Below the pieces are notes generated by a model. That model worked only from the letters and a program-made list of their open reading frames with translations. It did not search any database and was not told the DNA's origin. A stretch of 11,069 nt of DNA from Pseudomonadota bacterium (GTDB lineage: Bacteria; Desulfobacterota; Desulfobulbia; Desulfobulbales; Desulfobulbaceae): contig WRKE01000271.1 in the NCBI GenBank assembly GCA_009778235.1, positions 1 through 11,069 of the forward strand, written 5' to 3'. Positions 1 through 6,471 of the stretch are shown piece by piece. Each line of letters starts with the position of its first letter. Position 1 is the stretch's first letter. The translations under genes were made by a program, and so were the position numbers.

Positions 1-3000
1 CATCTTTTCATTGCCGGCAACGACGTTGGCCGTGAGGACGATGACCGGCAGCGAACGGGCATAGTCGCTGTCTATGGCCCGGATACGGCGCAGGGCCTCA
101 ACGCCGTCCATGCCCGGCATCATGTGATCCATGAATACCGCGTTGTAATGGGGCTCTCCCACTAGTATCAGATCGACGGCCTCCTGGCCGCTGGTGACGC
201 AGTCCACCGTCATGCCGTACCGTTTCAGCATGGCCCTGGCCACATCCAGGTTGGTCTGTACATCATCCACCACCAGCACTCTGGCATAAGGCATATGGGA
301 ACATTGCCATGCGGGGCTGTTCCTATGGCGGTGACGCTGGGACACGTCATGCAGGCTGGTCATATCACCCACAGTTACGCGGCCAATCGGCGTGGGGTCG
401 ACAACAGTCTGGGGAATGACGCAGGAAAAGTCACTGCCTATTCCGTATTCGCTTTTCACTTCCATCAGTCCGCCCATCATTTCCACAAGGTTCTTGCTGA
501 TGGCAAGGCCCAGGCCGGTGCCTTCGATAAGCCGGTTGGTCTTGCTGTCGAACCTGGCATACGAGGTGAACAGGCTTTTCAGGTTTTCGGCCTTGATGCC
601 CTGGCCGGTATCCTGGATGCTGAAGCGGACGAGGCAAATGCCGGGCTGCTCTTCTTCCCCTGGCGCAAGTGGCGCGCGCCCGACGGAAAACGTCACCATG
701 CCTTCTTCCGTATATTTGAACGCGTTACTGAACAAATTGTTGAGCACTTGCTTGATACGCAGAATATCGCCGTTGAGCCGGGACGGCAGGTTTTCATCCA
801 CTTCCAGGCGAAAGGTAATGCGAGTTTGCGCCATGCGGAAAGAGTTGAAGGCGATGACCTCGTTGATGGCGAGGACAAGACGATAGTTGTCATTGTTCAG
901 TTCAAAATGGCCCGCCTCTATTTTGGAAATGTCCAGAATGTCGTTGATCAGGCTCAGCAGGTTATAGCAGGCATCCAGTGAGGTTTCCAGGCGGTCGCAG
1001 GTCTCCTGAGGCAGGTCCTTTTGCAGTTCCACGCCCAGAAAGCCGATAACGGCGTTGAGGGGGGTGCGCAGTTCATGGCTCATCCTGGCCACAAACTCGC
1101 TCTTCGCTTGAGACGCTATCTGGGCGGCCCGGGTGATGTCTGTCAGATGCTGGGCATGTTCACGCGCCTCCCGCATCTTCTGTTCATGGGCTTTGACCTC
1201 TCGCAGATCGCGCGAGTAGGCCGCGATGCACCAGCCACCCTTCCAGGGAATCCGCACCAGGGTGACCTCCGCTGGCAGCAGCTCTCCCGAGGCGGGCAGC
1301 CTGTACATCCATTCGAATTGTTGATAGCCGCTCTCCTCTGCCAGTTGGAGAAGTTGAGCCCTTTTCTTTTCGGTGGCCATGCCGTCGGGCTGGAATTCGG
1401 GGTCCATCAGGTAAAATTGATCGATATATTCGCATTTATTGGAAAGACCAAACATGCGCAACATTTCCTGATTGCACTCAAGAACGAAACTGTCCCTATG
1501 CCACAGGACGGCGCCAAGAGGTGTGGAATCCAGCAGTAGTCTATAACGCTCTTCAGCTTCCCGCGCCTGCTGTTCCTGAATCTTCACCTCTCGCAAGTCA
1601 CGGAGACAGGACGCAATGCCCCAGCCCCCTCCCCAGGGGATCCGCACCAGGGTGATTTCCGTGGGCACCAGTTCCCCTGAGAGGGTGCAATGCATCCATT
1701 CGAATTGTTGGTAGCCGGTCGCAATGGTGGCCTGGATCCACGCCCTCACTCCATCTCTGCTGACTGTGCCATCGGGTTGCAGTTCCGGACTCAGTTTATA
1801 AAAGTGGTTTATAAAATCGCGTTTATCGCTGAAGCCGAATATACGCAAACATGCCTGATTGCAGTCGACAACATTGTGTTCCTGATCCCACAGGGCCGCG
1901 CCGATCGGTATGGCGTCCAGCAATATCCTGCCTCGTTCCACCGCCTCATCGCGGGCCAAGCGCTCACGCAGATCGAGGATATACATTGCAACGCACCAGC
2001 CACCCTGCCAAGGAAGCCGCACCAGGGTGATTTCCGTGGGCACCAAGTCCCCTGAAACTGTGAGATGCGTCCATTCAAATCGCTGATGGCCGGTTGCGAA
2101 AGCCATGTCGATATGTTCGATCACTTTCTCCCTGCTGGCTCTGCCGTCGGGTTGGTACTCCGGGCTCAGCGCATAAAACCGATTGATATAGTCCGAGGCG
2201 TCAGTGATGCCGAGCATGCGCAAGATCGCCTGATTACATTCGATAATATTGTGTTCCTGATCCCACAGGGCCGCGCCGAGCGGTACGGCCTCCCGCAGCA
2301 TCTTGCCGCGATCCTCCGCTTCCTGACGGGCTATGCTCTCACGCAGATCGTGGATATAGGCGGCGACACAAAATTCATCCTTCCAGGGAACCCGGAACAA
2401 CGTGACTTCGGTCGGTATCAGTTCCCCTGAGGCTGTGTGGTGCATCCACTTGATTTTTTGATGACCGGCTTTATGAGTGGCACGGATATTGGCGACCGCT
2501 TGATCCTGGCTGCGGGTGCCGTCCGGTTGATATTCAGGACTGAATTCATAAAAGCGGTTGATGAAATCAGCTTTATCGGCCGCGCCGAACATGCTCAAAC
2601 ATGCTCGGTTGCAGTCGAGAATCGTGGCGTCATGATCCCACAAGACAGCGCTGAGCGGCGAGAAGTCGAGCAGCAGCCCGGCCCGCTGCTCCGCTTCCTG
2701 ATGGGCCAAGGTCTCGCGCAGATCGCGTATATAGGCCGCGACATGCCATGTATCCTGCCAAGGTGTCCGGACCAGAGTTACTTCCACCGGCAACGGTTCT
2801 CCTGAGGCTGTGCTGTGCATCCATTCAAGTTTCCCATAATCGGCACCGGCAAGGGCAGCGCGGATATGAGCGTTCACCTGGTTTCTGCTGATACCGCCAT
2901 CGGGCTGGAATTCCGGATGAAAATCATAAAAGCGCTGGAGCACGTCGGCCTTGCTGGCGGCACCGAGGAGACGTGGCAATGCCTGATTGCAGTCGATCAG

Positions 3001-4116
3001 GTTGCCGTTCTCATCCCATATGCTGGCACCCAATGGCTGGTTGTCGAGCAGCAGCCTAGCCCGCTCCTCCGCTTCCTGCATCTGGTGCCGCTGTTTTCTG
3101 ATTTCACGCAGATCCCGGCTATAAGAGATAACGCGATAGCCATCATGCCACGGCATCCGTATTGAGGTTGAGCCAACCGGCAGAGGTTCGCCCGCTACGG
3201 TACGGGCCATCCATTCATAACGTAAGCAACCGATTTTAATAACTTCATTGACGATTCGCCGCACCTCGATGCGGCTGCTTTGCCCGTTTGGCTGGAATTG
3301 AGGGGTGCGGTCGAAAAAATGCTCGACAAACTCCTTTTTGTCCTTGAGGCCGAGAATCTTGATTGTCTCCTGATTACAGTCGATCGGGTTGCCGTCCTCA
3401 TCCCACAGGGTACAAATCATGGGGGTGGCTTCGAGCAGCAGTTGAGCGCGCTCCTCCGCCTCTTCCGCAAGCCGCTGCTGGTTCCTGATCTCCCGCAGGT
3501 CCTGGGCATAGCAGAGGACGCGGTAGCTATCGCCCCACGGAATCCGTACCGCACTCCCGTCAAGGGGCAGAATCTCGCCGGTTGTGACGCGGCTCATCCA
3601 TTGATAACGCAGATAACCTTTTTCGAGAGCCGTTCCGATGATGCGCTTCACCTCGCTGCGGCTGTCTTGCCCGTTTGCTTGGCGTTCAGGGTTACGCTCA
3701 AAAAAATAATCGATCATCTCGGCCTTGTCCTTGAGGCCGACTATCTTGACCGCTTCCTGGTTACAGTCGACCAGGTTGCAGTCCGCGTCCCATAAGGTGC
3801 AAATCATGGGGGTGGATTCGAGCAACAGATGGGTGAATTCCTCCATTTGCCGCACTTGAGCCGTGAGTGTTGACAGGTGCCAGGTCGGTGAACCTTCTGA
3901 AGGCGTTGGTTGAGTGAAGGGGCGGGAAGTGTTCCGGCGCATTCGTCCCTCAAGCGGCCTTGTCTTGATCCGCCTGGCTTTTTTCAGCGTGCTTAATTGA
4001 CAGGTCAGCCGCCGGTTTTCTGCCTGCAATTCCTGGATTCGCTGGTCGGAAGAGGCTTCAGTGCTCACGCTCGACTTGTTGCCACCAAGTCGTTTATTTT
4101 GATCATTTGCATCCAT
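1..4116 (-). CDS. Cytosolic hybrid histidine kinase with seven tandem PAS domains (C-terminus beyond window)
   Basis: The reading frame is open from the ATG at 4116 to position 1 and gives 1372 residues without a stop; it leaves the window inside the receiver domain. Domain order: charged, coiled-coil-like N-terminus (about 20-55); seven PAS domains (about 93-211, 222-341, 351-470, 477-596, 602-720, 727-845, 855-975); HisKA (about 998-1068) with H-box MSHELRTPLN and phospho-acceptor His1014; HATPase (about 1116-1238) with N-box QVLNNLFSN, DTGQG and GTGLGL; and a receiver from about 1277 with acidic pair Asp1284/1285, phospho-acceptor Asp1330 in FMDHMMPGMDG and Thr1362. All kinase motifs are intact, so autophosphorylation and intramolecular transfer to Asp are expected. 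There is no transmembrane segment or signal peptide, so it should sense a cytoplasmic cue. I prefer the ATG at 4116 because GGAG lies 8 bases upstream; the in-frame ATG at 4122 would leave only 2. It follows the upstream gene by 32 bases, probably in one operon. Related kinases usually end in REC-HPt, so an HPt may lie outside. The ligand cannot be told. Confidence 0.95.
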   Translation of the reverse strand, partial: MDANDQNKRLGGNKSSVSTEASSDQRIQELQAENRRLTCQLSTLKKARRIKTRPLEGRMRRNTSRPFTQPTPSEGSPTWHLSTLTAQVRQMEEFTHLLLESTPMICTLWDADCNLVDCNQEAVKIVGLKDKAEMIDYFFERNPERQANGQDSRSEVKRIIGTALEKGYLRYQWMSRVTTGEILPLDGSAVRIPWGDSYRVLCYAQDLREIRNQQRLAEEAEERAQLLLEATPMICTLWDEDGNPIDCNQETIKILGLKDKKEFVEHFFDRTPQFQPNGQSSRIEVRRIVNEVIKIGCLRYEWMARTVAGEPLPVGSTSIRMPWHDGYRVISYSRDLREIRKQRHQMQEAEERARLLLDNQPLGASIWDENGNLIDCNQALPRLLGAASKADVLQRFYDFHPEFQPDGGISRNQVNAHIRAALAGADYGKLEWMHSTASGEPLPVEVTLVRTPWQDTWHVAAYIRDLRETLAHQEAEQRAGLLLDFSPLSAVLWDHDATILDCNRACLSMFGAADKADFINRFYEFSPEYQPDGTRSQDQAVANIRATHKAGHQKIKWMHHTASGELIPTEVTLFRVPWKDEFCVAAYIHDLRESIARQEAEDRGKMLREAVPLGAALWDQEHNIIECNQAILRMLGITDASDYINRFYALSPEYQPDGRASREKVIEHIDMAFATGHQRFEWTHLTVSGDLVPTEITLVRLPWQGGWCVAMYILDLRERLARDEAVERGRILLDAIPIGAALWDQEHNVVDCNQACLRIFGFSDKRDFINHFYKLSPELQPDGTVSRDGVRAWIQATIATGYQQFEWMHCTLSGELVPTEITLVRIPWGGGWGIASCLRDLREVKIQEQQAREAEERYRLLLDSTPLGAVLWHRDSFVLECNQEMLRMFGLSNKCEYIDQFYLMDPEFQPDGMATEKKRAQLLQLAEESGYQQFEWMYRLPASGELLPAEVTLVRIPWKGGWCIAAYSRDLREVKAHEQKMREAREHAQHLTDITRAAQIASQAKSEFVARMSHELRTPLNAVIGFLGVELQKDLPQETCDRLETSLDACYNLLSLINDILDISKIEAGHFELNNDNYRLVLAINEVIAFNSFRMAQTRITFRLEVDENLPSRLNGDILRIKQVLNNLFSNAFKYTEEGMVTFSVGRAPLAPGEEEQPGICLVRFSIQDTGQGIKAENLKSLFTSYARFDSKTNRLIEGTGLGLAISKNLVEMMGGLMEVKSEYGIGSDFSCVIPQTVVDPTPIGRVTVGDMTSLHDVSQRHRHRNSPAWQCSHMPYARVLVVDDVQTNLDVARAMLKRYGMTVDCVTSGQEAVDLILVGEPHYNAVFMDHMMPGMDGVEALRRIRAIDSDYARSLPVIVLTANVVAGNEKM
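1192..3840 (-). repeat. Seven-fold tandem PAS-domain repeat inside the kinase gene
   Basis: Seven consecutive coding repeats of about 375-390 bp. The (D/E)-C-N signature falls at residues 117, 246, 375, 501, 626, 751 and 880, a spacing of 129, 129, 126, 125, 125 and 129. Each unit carries the same landmarks: an L/I-W start strand (L-W-D in five; I-W-D in the third, L-W-H in the seventh), (D/E)-C-N, an aromatic F/Y pair, a P-E-x-Q-P-D-G turn (degenerate in the first), an E/Q/K-W-M/T segment, G-(E/D)-x-x-P and a closing D-L-R-E, followed by a short charged helix that links to the next unit. The first two units form one subtype (P-M-I-C-T-L-W-D, G-L-K-D-K) and units three to seven another (R/Q/H-F-Y, V-T-L-V/F-R). 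Approximate DNA spans from first to last unit: 3840-3484, 3453-3094, 3066-2707, 2688-2329, 2313-1957, 1938-1582 and 1554-1192. Confidence 0.93.
1582..2313 (-). repeat. Recently duplicated PAS units 5 and 6 (375-bp period)
   Basis: PAS units 5 and 6 share long exact DNA matches at a constant offset of 375 bp: 29 bases at 1642-1670 match 2017-2045, and 32 bases at 1873-1904 match 2248-2279. At protein level both contain G-A-A-L-W-D-Q-E-H-N and V-P-T-E-I-T-L-V-R. No other pair that I compared has identity of this length, so this is probably the youngest duplication in the array, or a site of gene conversion between units. Confidence 0.8.
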
Positions 4117-4148
4117 GGTCATCTCTCCAGCGTAGCCACCACGCGCGT

Positions 4149-5852
4149 CTATTGTACTGAAACGGTATCGCGTTCAGATGGCGTAATCGTCTCAAGCAGG
4201 CGTGCGCATCGCTCTTGCGCTTCATGGTAATCCAAGGTGTCGACCAAGGCGCAGATCGTTGCTATTTGATCGGCCAGGTCTTCATCGCAGACCATTGCTC
4301 TCAGGCTGTCCGCCGTTGTCTGGGCTTCGGTGGAGCGAAACGACTGGCAGGCGTCATGCAAAAGTGATAGGTGTTGCCTGAGTGTCGCCAGATCGGTCTG
4401 CACATCCTGCGGCGTTGTCTGCTCGTTCCGTTCGGGGATGCTGTCTTGGCTCTTTTTGGTTTTAAGGCCTATCAGCTTGGCTCGTAAGCGCATCATGGCG
4501 TCGCAATAACTTTGGATACGCGACATGCACTCACTGCTGCCTCCTTTGTCCGCCTTTGCCGCCAGGCTGGCAGCCTTCTGCGCCAGATCGTCCGCGCCGA
4601 TGCCGACGAAAAATTCCCGCAGAACATGCAGGCGCACGGTGACTTCCGCCCAAGCGCCGTCGAGGGGCAGGGTCAGCAATGGTTCGATATAGTCCTCTAG
4701 TTCTGCGGTGAACCGGTGCAACATGCCAGCATATATCTCCACACTCTGCCCCATGTTGGCCAAGCCTATTTCCGCATCCAGTTCGGCGACCCCGGACAGA
4801 GAGAGAATCAAATTTTCCCGTGCGCTGTCGATGGAATCCAGCTCGTCCGCCAGTGCCGGCCCTGTAGCGCCCTGCCTGTGCAAACGCGGCAGCAGATCCA
4901 GCAATAAAAGATTCAGTTTGAGTGGATCAGCGGGCTTGGGCAAATATCCGTGCATTCCAGCCGCTGAAAAGTCGTCTTCCCAGTTTTCCTCGGAACCGTC
5001 GTCGTAATCCAGGGCGACGACGAAGCTGGTCTCCAGAAAACCTCTTTTACGGGCAATCTCGGTGGTTTTTATCCCGTTCAGTCCTGGCATTGAATAATCC
5101 ATGAAGACCAGGTCATAATGTTTGCTTGCCAGGTTTTTGAGGGCCACCCCGCCGCGTTCGGCGACATCGGCCGTTATGTTGTGACGGGAGAGCCAATGGG
5201 CAGCTAAAATGCGGCTGATGTGGCTGTCGTCCACCACTAAGGCGGTGGCGCCAGCCGTGGCCTGTATCAACCCGGAGGTGGCGGTCTCCGGGCGATCGTC
5301 GGCCACGGTGGATTGGGTGCCGGGAATCAGCGGTATGCCAATGACATAGCGTGGCTCGGCGCTCCGTTTATCTTCTTCGTTGAAATACCCATCCATGCGG
5401 GTGGCGAACTGTTCCATCTCGTCCTGGCTGTACCACGTTCGGATACTGTCGCCCTCGTGTTCGAGTTTGCGCACGCCGGCGCGCAAGGCGGCGAACTGGA
5501 CATAATCCCAGCCATCCTTCTCGACCAGGTCCACTTCAAATTTTGTATAGCCCACCCCGGAGGAATGGCAATCCATGACATAATCCAGCATCAAGGCCAC
5601 CGTCAGCCGCAGCAGCGTGGCATTTGCCCGGATGACCAGGGGCAATCTGTCATCATATCGAGTCTTGAATGTTATATTCAGGATGGAAGCGGCGGAAGAA
5701 CCGCGAGCTACCATTTCTCGGTAGAGCAGGGGCAGGTGCACATCCTGTAACGAGGCATCGGAGCCGGACGTCAAAAGATCCCTCAGGTTCCGCTTCATCG
5801 TTTTGTGGAGGTGCTCCCAGGTATGGAGCAAGCTGGAATGTGCAGGCATCAC
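4149..5852 (-). CDS. Degenerate kinase-like / receiver / HPt phosphorelay protein
   Basis: 567 residues. Residues about 48-180 resemble the fold of a histidine kinase ATPase domain (a strand, a long helix around L-L-R-L-T-V-A-L-M-L-D-Y, and a closing I-G-I-P-L-I-P strand), but the N-box asparagines, the DxGxG and the GxGLGL motifs are all missing and no H-box precedes it. I infer that it cannot bind ATP as a kinase does. A receiver follows (about 203-320) with Asp208/209, phospho-acceptor Asp252 (F-M-D-Y-S-M-P) and Lys306, but the usual switch Thr/Ser is replaced by Asp282 in an acidic stretch. Next comes an HPt-like helical domain (about 355-460) with His409 where the phospho-His is expected, in H-V-L-R-E rather than H-x-L-K-G. 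The C-terminus (about 485-557) resembles that of the membrane kinase at 7649-10525. The GTG start at 5852 overlaps the stop of the preceding gene; an ATG follows at 5849 in the arrangement TGATG, so translational coupling is likely. It probably acts as a phosphotransfer relay or scaffold. Domain assignment is firm for REC, moderate for HPt and inferential for the ATPase-like part. Confidence 0.88.
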   Translation of the reverse strand: MMPAHSSLLHTWEHLHKTMKRNLRDLLTSGSDASLQDVHLPLLYREMVARGSSAASILNITFKTRYDDRLPLVIRANATLLRLTVALMLDYVMDCHSSGVGYTKFEVDLVEKDGWDYVQFAALRAGVRKLEHEGDSIRTWYSQDEMEQFATRMDGYFNEEDKRSAEPRYVIGIPLIPGTQSTVADDRPETATSGLIQATAGATALVVDDSHISRILAAHWLSRHNITADVAERGGVALKNLASKHYDLVFMDYSMPGLNGIKTTEIARKRGFLETSFVVALDYDDGSEENWEDDFSAAGMHGYLPKPADPLKLNLLLLDLLPRLHRQGATGPALADELDSIDSARENLILSLSGVAELDAEIGLANMGQSVEIYAGMLHRFTAELEDYIEPLLTLPLDGAWAEVTVRLHVLREFFVGIGADDLAQKAASLAAKADKGGSSECMSRIQSYCDAMMRLRAKLIGLKTKKSQDSIPERNEQTTPQDVQTDLATLRQHLSLLHDACQSFRSTEAQTTADSLRAMVCDEDLADQIATICALVDTLDYHEAQERCARLLETITPSERDTVSVQ

Positions 5853-6286
5853 ATGTTTCCGGTCAGGGGGGAATAAGTGTTATCCTGGTGTGCGATCGGC
5901 TTATCCAGGTCGAGCTGTTCCAGAACCTGTTGGATGAGCAGGCTTGGTTTGAACGGTTTGAGAATATATCCCTGGGCGCCCGCCTCAGCGGCCCGCCGTG
6001 TAAAGCTGGGAGAGGTGTGTGTTGTCACGAAGATGACGGGGATGTGAGCAAGCGTCGGGTCTTCCCGTATGATTTTCAGCAGTTCAAAACCATTATATTT
6101 CGGCATTTCAATGTCGAGCAGCACCAGGTCGATCTTTTCTCGCTTCAAGAGGTCCAGCATCCGCTCCCCTTCTTTTACGAGACGGACATCGAACAAGGGT
6201 TCCAGAATTTTTTTTACGGCTATCAAATTCGATGGGATGTCATCAACGGACAAAATAACCTTTTTTTCATCAGAGGCGTGATTCAC
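5849..6286 (-). CDS. Single-domain response regulator (CheY-like receiver)
   Basis: 145 residues forming one receiver domain with a short tail and no output domain. The acidic pair is Asp15/Asp16 (S-V-D-D), the phospho-acceptor Asp58 (V-L-L-D-I-E-M-P), the switch residue Thr88 or Thr89 (F-V-T-T-H) and the conserved lysine Lys110 (L-K-P-F), so all phosphorylation residues are present. The start is GTG at 6286, with GGAG 7 bases upstream. Its TGA stop overlaps the next gene's start, so the two proteins are probably made together. As a stand-alone receiver it may shuttle phosphoryl groups between the kinases and HPt modules of the locus, or act by protein-protein contact as CheY and Spo0F do; the actual partner is not visible. 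It is first in the second transcription unit, 185 bases after the HD-GYP gene. Confidence 0.95.
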   Translation of the reverse strand: MNHASDEKKVILSVDDIPSNLIAVKKILEPLFDVRLVKEGERMLDLLKREKIDLVLLDIEMPKYNGFELLKIIREDPTLAHIPVIFVTTHTSPSFTRRAAEAGAQGYILKPFKPSLLIQQVLEQLDLDKPIAHQDNTYSPLTGNM

Positions 6287-6471
6287 GGCTAGTCTCCATC
6301 ATGAACATGCGGGTGGTTATTGAAGTGGATAGTCATTCATCCTCTTGCCAGGCCATTATTCTGTGTGCAACGGGCATGCAAACCACCTGTTGCGCATACA
6401 ACCGGGAAAGGTTCTGATTATGGTATCTGACCGGGCTTGGATCAATCAAGACATGTCTGGCAGCGGTTGAG
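6287..6471 (-). other. Intergenic gap between the two transcription units
   Basis: 185 bases without a coding frame. It holds the candidate promoter at 6417-6445 and the GGAG ribosome binding site of the downstream receiver gene. It also holds an imperfect inverted repeat (TGTGCAAC near 6364-6371 against GTTGCGCA near 6389-6396, one wobble pair) that could fold in the 5' leader. I see no hairpin followed by a T run that would make a clear intrinsic terminator for the HD-GYP gene, so read-through is possible. Confidence 0.6.
6417..6445 (-). promoter_or_regulatory. Candidate sigma70-type promoter for the receiver / scaffold / multi-PAS kinase unit
   Basis: On the minus strand TTGATC (6445-6440) is followed after exactly 17 bases by CATAAT (6422-6417), matching 4 of 6 and 5 of 6 consensus bases of the -35 and -10 boxes. 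It would give a leader of about 120-125 bases before the GTG at 6286. A perfect 10-bp palindrome, AGACATGTCT (6449-6458), sits just upstream of the -35 box and could be an operator. The match is by eye only; other sigma factors were not excluded. Confidence 0.4.

Noticed and set aside
295..981. 228-codon plus-strand open frame
   Set aside because: It lies antisense to the HisKA/HATPase part of the multi-PAS kinase, whose minus-strand frame shows unambiguous catalytic motifs; the plus-strand product has no recognisable domain.
1021..3795. Series of similar 116-172 codon plus-strand frames that look like a tandem gene family
   Set aside because: They are antisense shadows of the seven PAS repeats. 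Their similarity to each other comes from the repeats on the minus strand, not from a real plus-strand family.
1192..3840. CRISPR array or satellite DNA suggested by the regular repeats
   Set aside because: The period of 375-390 bp, the uninterrupted reading frame and the PAS signatures show that the repeats are protein domains.
5669..6292. 207-codon plus-strand open frame
   Set aside because: It is antisense to the single-domain receiver and the start of the scaffold gene; no domain or ribosome binding site supports it.
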